From Arsukibacterium tuosuense (GTDB taxonomy: Bacteria > Pseudomonadota > Gammaproteobacteria > Enterobacterales > Alteromonadaceae), in assembly GCF_900215315.1 (NCBI RefSeq), contig NZ_OBEB01000005.1:186001-250000 (forward strand): a stretch of 64,000 bases of DNA, given 5' to 3'. Position 1 is the first letter of the stretch. Every line of letters begins with the position of its first letter. Below are positions 26,201 to 35,347 of the stretch, piece after piece. The notes below the pieces were generated by a model, which made no database searches, was not told the DNA's origin, and saw only the letters and a list, made by a program, of their open reading frames with translations. The translations under genes were made by a program, and so were the position numbers.

Positions 26201-27157
26201 TCACTTCACAAAACTAGATGGCCGGTGCTTCGCCCAGAAGCCATTAAAATGCTCTTTACTGACAATGGCGCCGGTATGCTCAACCACAAAACCTGCCAGG
26301 CGGGCGGCAAACTTTACTGCCTGCTGTGGGGCAATGCCGCCCAAGCGGGCGGCTAAGTAACCGCCATTAAAAGAATCGCCAGCTGCGGTGGTGTCCACCA
26401 CTTTCTTCACCGGGTGGGCCATAGCGCTAAAACACTCTTGTTTAAAGCGGCCGTTAATGCCGTTTTTGCCGTCTTTAACAATAATTTCAGTGACCCCCAG
26501 CTCAGTTAAATGCTCCACCACCTGGTCGGTACGCTCGGCATCAAACAGTGCTTTGTGGTCATCCAGCCCCGGCAAGGCCACGTCGGCCAAACGGTAAGCC
26601 TGTAAAATAGCCGCTTTGGCAGTATCGGCGTTGGGCCATAGCGCAGGCCGGTAGTTGGGATCGAACACGATCTGGCTGCCATCCTGCTTTAACTGCTCTA
26701 TCAGGGTAAATAACGTAGTGCGGTCGGCATCCGATAAAATCGCCAGGGTAATACCTGAAAAATAAAACATATCGCAGCCTTTGAGCGCTTCGTAATTGCT
26801 TTGCGCCATAAAGCATTGCACCACCTGCTTGGCCGCTGAGCTGTCACGCCAGTAAACAAAACTGCGCTCGCCAAAGGCATCGGTGTTAATCATGTACAAG
26901 CCAGGCCGGGCGGTTTTACTGCGCAACATCAGTTTGGTATCAATTTTTTCCCGCTCTACCGCCCGTACCAGCTTGTCACTGATCCGGTCGATGCCCACTG
27001 CAGTGAAAAACTGCACGTCTAATGGCACCTCACAGGTGCGTTTTAAGTAGACGGCGGTATTAAACACATCGCCGGCAAAATTCTGGTGATAAACATTGTC
27101 GACCAGCTGAAACAGCTCGACCATGCACTCGCCCATAATAACGATACGTTTTGTCAT
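26201..27157 (-). CDS. kdgK: 2-keto-3-deoxygluconate kinase
   Basis: A 318-aa PfkB-family sugar kinase, taken to phosphorylate KDG to KDPG. Signs are the N-terminal GECMVELFQL, the substrate region YLKRTC.. QFFTAVG, and the C-terminal ATP/anion-hole motif DTTAAGDSFNGGYLAARLGG with catalytic Asp. ATG has GAGGAG 7 bases upstream. It follows eda by 10 bases. Gene order gives the specificity: it stands between the aldolase and gapN in a galacturonate operon. Confidence 0.9.
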   Translation of the reverse strand: MTKRIVIMGECMVELFQLVDNVYHQNFAGDVFNTAVYLKRTCEVPLDVQFFTAVGIDRISDKLVRAVEREKIDTKLMLRSKTARPGLYMINTDAFGERSFVYWRDSSAAKQVVQCFMAQSNYEALKGCDMFYFSGITLAILSDADRTTLFTLIEQLKQDGSQIVFDPNYRPALWPNADTAKAAILQAYRLADVALPGLDDHKALFDAERTDQVVEHLTELGVTEIIVKDGKNGINGRFKQECFSAMAHPVKKVVDTTAAGDSFNGGYLAARLGGIAPQQAVKFAARLAGFVVEHTGAIVSKEHFNGFWAKHRPSSFVK

Positions 27158-27167
27158 TCGATGCTCC

Positions 27168-27839
27168 TCAGGCGGCGGCTTTTAGTTTATTGGCAATAGC
27201 GGTGGCCTGTGCCGCCAGCTGGCTTATTTGCTGCCACTGCCCGGCTTTAACCATAGCAGCTGGGGTTAACCAGGAGCCACCTGCTACAAACACATTCGGC
27301 AGTGCCAGAAAATCCGCCAGATTATGCTGGCCAATACCACCGGTAGGGCAAAACTGCACCTGCTGAAAAATGCTGCTTAGCGCCTTTAGCATGTCAATGC
27401 CACCGGATAAATGCGCCGGGAAAAACTTCACTTCAGTAAGACCATATTCAAACGCCATCGCTATTTCTGATGGGGTAGCCACGCCTGGCGCAAATGGCAG
27501 ACCGCAGTCGATCATCGCTTCCAGTAATTTTGGCGTACTGGCCGGACTGACCAGAAACTGGGCACCGGCGTTTTTGGCAGCAGTGGCGTCACTTGCAGAT
27601 AAAATAGTACCAGCACCAACCAGCAATTCAGGTAATGCCTTACGGATAGCAGTAATGCCAGCCAGCGCCTCCGTGGTACGCAGTACCACTTCCACTGAGC
27701 CAATACCGCCGGCACTCAGTGCTTTGGCAATATTAACGGCCTCAGCCGGGGTATCAGCCTGAATAATAGGCAGCAATGCCGGGCCTTTGACCACAGATGA
27801 CAATAACGCCGGTAAATGTGTAACAGGTAAAGATGACAT
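27168..27839 (-). CDS. eda: KDPG aldolase
   Basis: A 223-aa class I aldolase that splits 2-keto-3-deoxy-6-phosphogluconate into pyruvate and glyceraldehyde-3-phosphate. The catalytic Glu lies in VEVVLRT, the Schiff-base Lys in LTEVKFFPAHLSGG, and the phosphate site in CPTGGIGQHNL. The PAHLSGG form differs slightly from the usual PAEAAGG. Its ATG overlaps the stop of the reductase gene as TAATG, so the two are translationally coupled. Confidence 0.93.
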   Translation of the reverse strand: MSSLPVTHLPALLSSVVKGPALLPIIQADTPAEAVNIAKALSAGGIGSVEVVLRTTEALAGITAIRKALPELLVGAGTILSASDATAAKNAGAQFLVSPASTPKLLEAMIDCGLPFAPGVATPSEIAMAFEYGLTEVKFFPAHLSGGIDMLKALSSIFQQVQFCPTGGIGQHNLADFLALPNVFVAGGSWLTPAAMVKAGQWQQISQLAAQATAIANKLKAAA

Positions 27840-29305
27840 TAACGCGCTCCTGCAGCGGCCGCAGGCAGTGCCTGGCGGGTAACAATTTGGTGATAGGCAG
27901 CAACGACTGCCTGTTGAAATTCAGGGTTTAGGCTAAGCCCGGGCGGGAACACGGCATCGACTGCCAGAAATAACGGCACGTCAATCTGCGCTTTACCGCT
28001 GCACTGCGCCGCAACGGCCAGCAATGGCTCGGCCAAAGGGTCGACCAGTTTTTCGTTATCGTTATAACGCTTAACAATAAAACGGCACCAGGCGGCAATG
28101 GCATAGGCCAGTTTGGCAATGGGCTGGCCTTTAGCTAAGTTATCGCTGATGGCAGGCAATACCCGCATTGGCAATTTTTGCGAGCCGTCCCAGGCAATTT
28201 GCGAGAGTAAATGGCGGATAGCCGGGTTACGAAAGCGCGCTAAAATATCCTGGCTGTACTGCTTTACATCCAGCTCTGCCGGCGCTTTAAACGAGGGTAT
28301 CAGCTCGTCAGTAATCATTTGCTCAATAAAGTCAACCAGTTGCGGGTCCTGCATGGCATCAAACACAGTTTCGTAGCCGAGCAGACTGCCAACATAGGCC
28401 AGGGTGGAGTGCGGCGCATTTAACAGCCGCAGTTTGGCTTTTTCAAATGCGCTAACATCCTGGGCGTAAATGACTCCGGCTTGCTGCCAGGCCGGGCGGT
28501 CGGCGGGTAAAATATCTTCGATAACCCACTGTACAAAGGCCTCGCGTTTAATTGGCCAATTGTCGGTTAAATTCAGCACCTCTGTCACCTGCGCACGCAG
28601 GGCATCGTCGGTGGCCGGGGTAATACTGTCGACCATGGTGCAGGGACAAATAAGTTGCTGCGCCAGCCAGTTGGCGACTGTTGCATTTTTCTGCTCAGCA
28701 TAAGCAATAATAGCGCCGCGCAGCTTATGACCGTTGTCGGTCAGGTTGTCACAACTTACAACGCAAAAGGGCGCAATATTGGCCTGATAGCGCGCGGCAA
28801 GCGCGCTGAATAACATGCCAACAGCAGTTATGGGCTGCGAGGTGCCGGTTAAGTCCTGTTGAATTTGCGGGTGCTTTAAATCCAGTTTACCGGCATTATT
28901 CAGGCAGTAGCCTTTTTCAGTAATGGTTAGCGTCACATATTTGGTGCTGGCGGCCGTTAAGCGGGCCTGTACTTGCTGATATTGTTCGCTGGCAATCAAT
29001 ACTTCCGCTACTGAACCAATAACCTGATAGCTTTGCTCGGCATCCAGCACCGCCAGCGTATAAAGACCATCTTGCGGGCTTAACGCCTGGCTAACGTCTG
29101 GTGAGCGCATCGACACGGCACTAATGGCCCAGTCGCCGCCAAATTGCAGGGCCTGCTCGGTATACCAGGCCTGATGGCCACGGAAAAATGCGCCGGGGCC
29201 AATATGGACTATGCCAATTTTTGGCTGTTGCTCTGCCAACCTGTAAGCTGGAATAGGCAGTTTGCCGTTCAGGCTGGCCAGGGTTTGATTGTTTAGTTGT
29301 TTCAT
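27839..29305 (-). CDS. hexuronate (mannonate/altronate) oxidoreductase, UxuB-like
   Basis: A 488-aa long-chain polyol dehydrogenase. GIVHIGPGAFFRGHQAWYTE is the NAD-binding start; SCDNLTDNG, KLRLLNAPHSTLAYVG and the conserved Lys/Asn/His active-site pattern follow. By sequence it resembles fructuronate reductase UxuB more than tagaturonate reductase UxaB. In this operon the neighbours are UxaC and altronate dehydratase UxaA, so it should reduce tagaturonate to altronate; the substrate is therefore inferred from context, not motif. No uxuA is seen in the window. Confidence 0.85.
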   Translation of the reverse strand: MKQLNNQTLASLNGKLPIPAYRLAEQQPKIGIVHIGPGAFFRGHQAWYTEQALQFGGDWAISAVSMRSPDVSQALSPQDGLYTLAVLDAEQSYQVIGSVAEVLIASEQYQQVQARLTAASTKYVTLTITEKGYCLNNAGKLDLKHPQIQQDLTGTSQPITAVGMLFSALAARYQANIAPFCVVSCDNLTDNGHKLRGAIIAYAEQKNATVANWLAQQLICPCTMVDSITPATDDALRAQVTEVLNLTDNWPIKREAFVQWVIEDILPADRPAWQQAGVIYAQDVSAFEKAKLRLLNAPHSTLAYVGSLLGYETVFDAMQDPQLVDFIEQMITDELIPSFKAPAELDVKQYSQDILARFRNPAIRHLLSQIAWDGSQKLPMRVLPAISDNLAKGQPIAKLAYAIAAWCRFIVKRYNDNEKLVDPLAEPLLAVAAQCSGKAQIDVPLFLAVDAVFPPGLSLNPEFQQAVVAAYHQIVTRQALPAAAAGAR

Positions 29306-29339
29306 GGTTATTCCTGCTTATTGTGCAGTGTTGGCTCCA

Positions 29340-29432
29340 CTCAGTAACAGCACACAAAGACGCCGTAAACCCATCCGTGGGGGCTCCTCTGCCGCATCCA
29401 TGCGGCAGACGCTTTGTTTAGCTGTTACTGAG
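29340..29432 (-). repeat. modular palindrome copy B
   Basis: Outer arms CTCAGTAACAGC (29340-29351) and its complement (29421-29432) pair perfectly. Inside are a small hairpin CCCATCCGTGGG (29370-29381) and a larger one at 29388-29409 with 8-bp stem TCTGCCGC around ATCCAT. On the minus strand, the sense of the operon, the loops read ACGGAT and ATGGAT. It lies between uxuB and uxaC. Confidence 0.75.
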
Positions 29433-29521
29433 CTGCGCTTGCAATATCGGTGTAAATTTCACAAAGCGTTATTCGCTGCTACTGAGCTGCGCTTGCGATA
29501 TTGGTGTAACTTTCACAAAGC
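29421..29521. repeat. 54-base tandem direct repeat
   Basis: A 47-base unit occurs at 29421-29467 and again at 29475-29521 with a few substitutions (shared core ACTGAGCTGCGCTTGC, later TTTCACAAAGC), period 54. The first unit begins with the right arm of palindrome copy B, so the duplication includes the edge of that element. It stops just before the uxaC stop codon. Confidence 0.75.
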
Positions 29522-29524
29522 CAG

Positions 29525-30958
29525 TTAGTTCAACTGGTACGCTTTTTTCACTAAGCCATACGTCAGCTCATACGCCAGCTCATGGGCTTCGGCTTCTGTT
29601 AACCGGTGCTCCGCCACTAAACCAGCCAGGAAGCGACAGTCAATTCGCCGCGCTACATCGTGCCGGGCCGGTATCGATAAAAAGGCCCGGGTATCGTCGT
29701 TAAAGCCAACGGTATTGTAAAAACCGGCGGTTTCCGTCACCTGATGCCGGAACCGCAACATACCTTCCGGGCTGTCGTGGAACCACCAGGCCGGGCCCAG
29801 TTTTAATGCCGGGTAATGGCCAGCCAACGGTGCTAACTCGCGGGCGTAAGTGGTTTCGTCCAGGGTAAATAAAATAATATTCAGGCCCGCTTCGTTGCCA
29901 TATTTTTGCAGCAACGGCTTTAAGTTGCTGACAAACTCGGTTGGGCTCGGAATATCGGCCCCTTTATCCGGGCCAAAGCGCTCAAAAATCACTTTGTTAT
30001 GGTTGCGGTGGGCACCCGGATGAATTTGCATGGTCATGCCATCTTGCAGGCTCATGCCAGCCATTTCGGTCAGCATCTGGCCACGGAATAGCTCGGCATC
30101 AGCGCTACTGGCATCGCCAGCCAGGCAACGTGCAAACAAGGCTGCTGCGTCACTTTCGTTTAAATCGGCAGTAATCGCAGTCGGGTGACCATGATCGGTG
30201 GCGGTGGCGCCATGCTCACGGAAAAAGGCCCGGCGCTGACGCAGTGCAGCCAGGTACCCCTGCCAGCTTTGGGTATCTTCACCGGTCAGCTCGCCCAGTT
30301 TCGCCACATTGGCAGCAAAATCAGCGCGGTCGGCGTCAACCACATCATCCGGCCGAAAGGTGGTAATCACTTTATGCTCGTAACCACTGCCTTTAAGTTT
30401 GGCGTGGTGTTTTAAGTCATTTAACGCACCTTCAGTAGTCGCAATCAGTTCGATGTTAAAGCGGTCCAGCAAGGCGCGCGGCTTAAATTCTGGCTTGGCC
30501 AGCTGTTCGTTAATGCTGTCGTAGTAGTGATCAGCCGTTTGCTCGCACAAACTGTCTGCCAAGCCGAATACTTCCGAAAACACGCTGTCGAGCCAGATAC
30601 GTGACGGCGTGCCACGAAACAGATAGTAATGCCTGGCAAAGATCTGGAAAATTTTCCGGTAATCTGTTTCCACCACGGCACCATCTTTACGGCGAATACC
30701 CAGCTGTTCCAACTTAATGCCCTGGCTGTATAGCATGCGGAATACATAGTGATCCGGCAGCAGCAATAGCGCGGTAGCATTGTCAAAGTTGGCGTTATCG
30801 GCAAACCAACTCGGGTCGGTATGGCCATGTGGGCTGACGATCGGTAAGTTTTTAACATGCTGATACAGCCGCCTGGCGATATCCCGCTGCACAGGATCTG
30901 ACGGAAATAACCTGTCGGGATGAAGTTCTAATGGCTGTACCGGTTTTTTCTCTGTCAT
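29525..30958 (-). CDS. uxaC: uronate isomerase
   Basis: A 477-aa metal-dependent isomerase of the amidohydrolase superfamily that converts galacturonate to tagaturonate (and glucuronate to fructuronate). SPHGHTDPSWFADN carries the N-terminal metal ligands; GMTMQIHPGAHRNHN and GFNDDTRAFLSIPARHDVARR are C-terminal family motifs. The ATG at 30958 (MTEKKPVQP) is preferred over an upstream start because AGGA lies just before it. It is the entry step of the galacturonate branch. Confidence 0.95.
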   Translation of the reverse strand: MTEKKPVQPLELHPDRLFPSDPVQRDIARRLYQHVKNLPIVSPHGHTDPSWFADNANFDNATALLLLPDHYVFRMLYSQGIKLEQLGIRRKDGAVVETDYRKIFQIFARHYYLFRGTPSRIWLDSVFSEVFGLADSLCEQTADHYYDSINEQLAKPEFKPRALLDRFNIELIATTEGALNDLKHHAKLKGSGYEHKVITTFRPDDVVDADRADFAANVAKLGELTGEDTQSWQGYLAALRQRRAFFREHGATATDHGHPTAITADLNESDAAALFARCLAGDASSADAELFRGQMLTEMAGMSLQDGMTMQIHPGAHRNHNKVIFERFGPDKGADIPSPTEFVSNLKPLLQKYGNEAGLNIILFTLDETTYARELAPLAGHYPALKLGPAWWFHDSPEGMLRFRHQVTETAGFYNTVGFNDDTRAFLSIPARHDVARRIDCRFLAGLVAEHRLTEAEAHELAYELTYGLVKKAYQLN

Positions 30959-31035
30959 ATTCAAATCCTGTTTCACTGTTATCAATGTCGTTTTGGCCCC
31001 GCCAGGGCTGAGTTAACTAGGCTGTTATAGCGTCG

Positions 31036-31065
31036 CTTTTTATAACGTCACTTTTTATAACGTCA
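31036..31065. repeat. 15-base tandem duplication at the uxaA stop
   Basis: CTTTTTATAACGTCA occurs twice head to tail (31036-31050, 31051-31065), with a degraded third copy before it. The right-hand copy contains the uxaA stop codon, so the last codons V-T-L-stop are duplicated in the 3' UTR. Confidence 0.8.
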
Positions 31066-32611
31066 CGCCGTTTTTCCAGATGGCGATTTCGCGATTGTCG
31101 GTTTGTTCATTGCGGGTAGTTTTACCCGACGCCACCTCCAGCAGGTAACTGAAAAACTGCTGGCTGAATTCGGTCGCGTCCTGGTCCTTTTTCAGTAAAC
31201 CGCCCGCGTCATAATCAATCCACTGCGGTTTACGCCCGGCCAGCGCCGAGTTGGAGGAAATTTTTACGGTAGGTGCCGGAAAACCAAGCGGTGTGCCACG
31301 GCCTGTGGTAAATAACAGCAGGGTCGCACCGGCGGCAGTTAATGCCGTGGAGGAAACCGCATCATTGCCAGGGCCTTCCAGTAAGGTTAAGCCACTTTGG
31401 CTGGCCATTTCACCGTAACGAATAACCTGTTTTACTATGGCTGAACCCCCCTTCTGAATCGCACCAAGTGATTTTTCTTCTAAGGTTGTCAAGCCGCCAT
31501 CTTTATTGCCCGGGCTCGGGTTCTCATACACTGGTTGCTTGTTATCGATAAAGTACTGTTTAAAGTCGTTAACCAGAGTAACGATATCGCCAAACACCTG
31601 CTCGTTGGCCGCACGGGCCATAAATACCTGCTCGGCGCCAAACATTTCGGGGGTTTCGGTTAGCACCACCTTGCCGTTGGCGGCTGCCACTAAATCAGCA
31701 ATCCGGCCCACTAACGGGTTAGCGGTTAAGCCGCTTAAGCCATCAGAGCCGCCGCATTTCATGCCAACTACTAAATCAGACACCGGGCAGGCCGTGCGCT
31801 TGTCGTTGCGCATTTGTGCCACTAACTCGGCAACGGCTTCCAGGCCCTGTTCTATTTCATCTTCTACCTGCTGGGCATTAAATGAGCGAATGCGACTGTG
31901 ATCGACACCCGGGCTGGCTGCCAGCAGTTTACTTAACTGATTGTTCTCACAACCCAGGCCCATTACCAGCACGCCACCGGCATTAGGGTGTTGAATTAAC
32001 CCCGCCAGCAAGGTGCGGGTATTGGCTAAATCGTCGCCCAGCTGCGAGCAGCCAAACGGATGAGTAAAGGCGTGAATGCCGTCTATCTCATCGCCATATA
32101 ACTTACCCGCCTGCTCAGCAACCCGCATCGCGGCGCGGTTAACGCAGCCTACCGTATTAATGATCCACAACTCGTTGCGGGTACCGACCTTGCCATTGGC
32201 CCGCCGGTAACCCATAAATTCGGTTGGCAAGCTTGCCGGAAAACTCAGCTTTGGTGCCTGACAGCCATCAAAACGATAATCAACCTGTCCGCTTAACAAG
32301 GTAGCCAGATTATGCGAATGAATATGTTCCCCTACTGCGATATCAGTAGTGGCTGCACCAATGGCGAAGCCGTATTTAATTACCGGCTCGCCTTTGGCAA
32401 TGGTCGTCAGGGCCACTTTATGGCCGGCCGGTACGTCTTGTTTAGCACTGATATGCTGATAAGGCGCAGCCAGAGTGGTGCCAGCGGCCAGCGGTTGCAA
32501 TGCCACTAACACATTGTCGCGCGGGTGCACCTGGAGCAGGGTTAACTGCTCGCCCGGATCGGCCAGGGCATTTAACGTAACGCTACAACCTGGTTTTTGT
32601 TCTGTGCTCAT
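31055..32611 (-). CDS. uxaA: altronate dehydratase
   Basis: A 518-aa enzyme that dehydrates altronate to 2-keto-3-deoxygluconate. It has the N-terminal SAF domain (about 25-115) and the long C-terminal domain with GTRNELWIINTVGCVNRAA, HPFGCSQLGDD, GLGCENNQ, KCGGSDGLSGLTANP and FTTGRGTPLGFP, as in E. coli UxaA (about 495 aa). It lies between the polygalacturonase gene and uxaC on the same strand. D-galactarate dehydratase GarD is a relative, but the SAF-to-C-terminal linker and context favour UxaA. Confidence 0.93.
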   Translation of the reverse strand: MSTEQKPGCSVTLNALADPGEQLTLLQVHPRDNVLVALQPLAAGTTLAAPYQHISAKQDVPAGHKVALTTIAKGEPVIKYGFAIGAATTDIAVGEHIHSHNLATLLSGQVDYRFDGCQAPKLSFPASLPTEFMGYRRANGKVGTRNELWIINTVGCVNRAAMRVAEQAGKLYGDEIDGIHAFTHPFGCSQLGDDLANTRTLLAGLIQHPNAGGVLVMGLGCENNQLSKLLAASPGVDHSRIRSFNAQQVEDEIEQGLEAVAELVAQMRNDKRTACPVSDLVVGMKCGGSDGLSGLTANPLVGRIADLVAAANGKVVLTETPEMFGAEQVFMARAANEQVFGDIVTLVNDFKQYFIDNKQPVYENPSPGNKDGGLTTLEEKSLGAIQKGGSAIVKQVIRYGEMASQSGLTLLEGPGNDAVSSTALTAAGATLLLFTTGRGTPLGFPAPTVKISSNSALAGRKPQWIDYDAGGLLKKDQDATEFSQQFFSYLLEVASGKTTRNEQTDNREIAIWKNGVTL

Positions 32612-32669
32612 AATTCAGCCTATCTCTGTTTTGTCTAGCGGTGGCAAAATATCTATAAAAAAATTGCGA

Positions 32670-34127
32670 TCACAATTTTAATTCCTGACCATTTAGCGTT
32701 AAATCAACTTGGTCCAACTGCGCCACATTTTCCAGGATGCCTAAACTGTCAGTTTGCTTAAAATGAACATTATGCAAACTCACGCCGTTTATGGGTGCTC
32801 GTTCAAAACCCCGGAGTACAAAGGCACGCTCGGCTTTTTTCACCTGCAAATTACTGATGTGTAAGTTTTTCACCTGCGGCATAAACTGGCCGGCGTCGCC
32901 TTCTTCATAGAAGAAGTTAATCACGATGGCGTCTTTCACTTCGCCAATTTCAATATCACGGATATAAATATTTTCAATCAGGCCACCACGTACCGAATTG
33001 GTTTTAATCCGGATGCCACGGGCCAGGTTGGGGCTGCTCATCCGGCAGCGCCTGGCAAAAATATTACGGGCGCCACCAGATATTTCACTGCCCAGCACCA
33101 CGCCACCATGGCCGGCACGCATTACGCAGTCCTGAATCACCACATTTTGCACCGGCGTTGCCAGGCGGCGGCCATCATTATTGCGGCCTGACTTAAGGGC
33201 AATACAATCATCACCGGTATCGAACAGGCAGTTTTCAATTAATACCCGGTTGCACGACTCGGGGTTACAACCATCAGAGTTCGGGCCATAACTGATAAAG
33301 TTAACATTGCGCACCACTACATCTTCCGACAACACCGGGTTAATTAACCAGAACGGTGAATTGCGAATGGTAACGCCGTCAATTAATACTCTTTTACAAC
33401 CATAAGGCTGAATAAACGGAGGCCGCAAAAAGTTTTGCGCAAATACCCGCTCACTGACTGGTGCGCCGCGCTCCGCCATCTCAAACAATGGCGCACGGGT
33501 CAATGCCTGATCAACCCTCGCATCGTAATCCCAGCTACGCCGTTCCCAATCGCCCTTCCACGGCCACCACTGGCTGTTGGAGCCATTGCCTTCTAAAATA
33601 CCTTCGCCGGTAACTGCAATATTCTGCTGCTCAAAAGCATATATAAGTGGCGAGTAGCCCATTAATTCCACGCCTTCCCAGCGGGTCATCACGTAAGGCA
33701 GATAATGTTTGGCGTCGGTGTAGAATGACAACACGGCATTTTGCTGCAGGTGTAAATTGACATTAGACAATAAATGAACAGCACCGGTTTCAAAACGCCC
33801 CATTGGCACCACGACCCGGCCGCCGCCCGCACTGTTGCAGGCTGCAATCGCCGCTTTAATGGCGCTGGTATTGTCAAAACCCTTGTCAGCTTTCGCCCCA
33901 TAGCTGGTAATTAGAAAGTCACGTGCCGGAAACTCAGTTGGGGCTATGCCGGCAATAATGGCATCGGCTTGTTGCCACTGTTTTTCGTCGGCGCTTGCAA
34001 CATTGTCATTTTGTCTGTCAGCAGCTGATAAAGCCATACCTGAACACCCCTGCAGAGATAATAATGACAGGCTGGCGCTTGCCAGACCAAGGGTTTTCAA
34101 GTGTAGGCGCTTACGCGAATTTATCAT
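32670..34127 (-). CDS. GH28 polygalacturonase lipoprotein
   Basis: A 485-aa glycoside hydrolase family 28 enzyme that hydrolyses polygalacturonate, probably from chain ends given the length and insertions. The four family motifs are present: NSDGCNPESC, DTGDDCIALKSG, GHGGVVLGSE and RGIRIKT. A signal with lipobox LQGC predicts lipid anchoring, so it acts at the cell envelope. GGAG lies 7 bases before the ATG. It is the first gene of the galacturonate operon, directly behind two LacI-type operators. Confidence 0.92.
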   Translation of the reverse strand: MINSRKRLHLKTLGLASASLSLLSLQGCSGMALSAADRQNDNVASADEKQWQQADAIIAGIAPTEFPARDFLITSYGAKADKGFDNTSAIKAAIAACNSAGGGRVVVPMGRFETGAVHLLSNVNLHLQQNAVLSFYTDAKHYLPYVMTRWEGVELMGYSPLIYAFEQQNIAVTGEGILEGNGSNSQWWPWKGDWERRSWDYDARVDQALTRAPLFEMAERGAPVSERVFAQNFLRPPFIQPYGCKRVLIDGVTIRNSPFWLINPVLSEDVVVRNVNFISYGPNSDGCNPESCNRVLIENCLFDTGDDCIALKSGRNNDGRRLATPVQNVVIQDCVMRAGHGGVVLGSEISGGARNIFARRCRMSSPNLARGIRIKTNSVRGGLIENIYIRDIEIGEVKDAIVINFFYEEGDAGQFMPQVKNLHISNLQVKKAERAFVLRGFERAPINGVSLHNVHFKQTDSLGILENVAQLDQVDLTLNGQELKL

Positions 34128-34205
34128 CTGTTTCTCCTTTTTTTGCCATGACGGTAGTCATATAAACAGGCTGCCTATCACGCTGCTACAGATATAATAA
34201 CCAAT

Positions 34206-34221
34206 TTGCCACCGGTGGCAA
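34206..34221. promoter_or_regulatory. LacI-family operator upstream of the GH28 operon, site 1
   Basis: TTGCCACCGGTGGCAA is a perfect 16-base palindrome with the central CG dyad usual for LacI-family operators. It is 79 bases upstream of the GH28 start and next to the lacI-type gene. Confidence 0.75.
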
Positions 34222-34238
34222 GCAAAACGCCATTTTTT

Positions 34239-34254
34239 TTGCCATCGGTAGCAA
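34239..34254. promoter_or_regulatory. LacI-family operator upstream of the GH28 operon, site 2
   Basis: TTGCCATCGGTAGCAA is a near copy of site 1, 33 bases away centre to centre (about three helical turns), which would allow cooperative binding by a tetramer or two dimers. Confidence 0.7.
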
Positions 34255-34296
34255 AAAAATCGGAACCGGCGATCTGAGCGAATGCTTCAGCCTAAA

Positions 34297-35337
34297 TTAT
34301 TCGTCTGGTGAGAAGGTTGCAACCCGGGCCGTAGATTCGCGCACGACCAGGGTTGGCGCTACTTTAGCCGCAACATTGCTGGCCGCTTTGTCGTTATTTT
34401 CAATCGACATAATCATTTTACTGGTGGCCAGTAAGGCCATCTGCCGCACCGGCCGGCGAATGGTGGTCAGTGCCGGGATCACCCGCGAGGCCAGCATGTT
34501 GTCATCGAAACCGGCAACCGATAATTGTTCTGGCACTTTAATGCCCATGGTATGCGCTACTTTCAGCACACCGGCGGCCATCTGGTCATTATTGGCGAAA
34601 ATAGCAGTAGGTCGGTCAGTACCTTGTAAAATATGGCGGGCGCATTCTATTCCCGTCTCATAGGTGTTATTGCCCTCGATGATCTGCTCCGGCTTAATTT
34701 TAATACCGTAAGCAGATAAACCTAACTGGAACCCTTCCATCCGCTCGGTCGATGACTTGTAACGTTGCGGTCCGCTGATAAAGGCAATTTTTTCATGGCC
34801 AAGCTGGGCAAAATAGCGCGCCATTTCAGCAGCCGCGGCTCTGTCATCCGACACCACGATATGTTTAGGTTCGTCCAGCGCCACTGAGCTTAGCCGAACA
34901 TAAGGGCTGCCTGAGTCTTTTAATGCCTGGGCCAGACTTTCAGACTCCGACACCGGCGGCAGCACAATCACCCCATCCAGTTTTGAGCGCTGCATAAAGC
35001 GCAGACAGTCCTGCACCAGCGATTCGCTGCGATAACGACACGGGTGCACTACCAGCTCGTAGCCGAGGTTAGAGCACACCTCCAGCACCCCGCGCTGGAC
35101 GTCGTCCAGATACAAAGCATCGGGATTATCGTAAATCAGCCCCAGCAGATATGAACGGCTGGATGCTAAGCCCCGCGCCTGGGTGTTCGGCGAGTACTTT
35201 AAATCGCTGATGACCTTTTCTACCCGCAAGCGGGTACCGTCGCCAACACTGAGTGAGCCGTTAATAACCCTGGAGACCGTGCGTTTTGACACCCCGGCAA
35301 TCCGGGCGACGTCATTTATGGTGGCTTGTTTTTGCAT
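34297..35337 (-). CDS. LacI-family regulator of pectin/hexuronate genes
   Basis: A 346-aa transcription factor. The helix-turn-helix is ATINDVARIAGVSKRTVSRVIN with hinge helix NTQARGLASS, and a periplasmic-binding-protein-like ligand domain fills the rest. The start at 35337 (MQKQATIND) fits the family; a start at 35346, one base after the upstream stop codon, is equally coupled to the IclR gene. It most likely binds the four ACCGGT/ATCGGT palindromes in this locus and senses a pathway intermediate such as KDG; the ligand is not visible. Confidence 0.88.
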   Translation of the reverse strand: MQKQATINDVARIAGVSKRTVSRVINGSLSVGDGTRLRVEKVISDLKYSPNTQARGLASSRSYLLGLIYDNPDALYLDDVQRGVLEVCSNLGYELVVHPCRYRSESLVQDCLRFMQRSKLDGVIVLPPVSESESLAQALKDSGSPYVRLSSVALDEPKHIVVSDDRAAAAEMARYFAQLGHEKIAFISGPQRYKSSTERMEGFQLGLSAYGIKIKPEQIIEGNNTYETGIECARHILQGTDRPTAIFANNDQMAAGVLKVAHTMGIKVPEQLSVAGFDDNMLASRVIPALTTIRRPVRQMALLATSKMIMSIENNDKAASNVAAKVAPTLVVRESTARVATFSPDE

Positions 35338-35347
35338 ACTTCTCATC

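Noticed and set aside
29340-29521. CRISPR-like array
   Set aside because: Only two direct units with 7-base spacing and no cas genes; it is a local tandem duplication.
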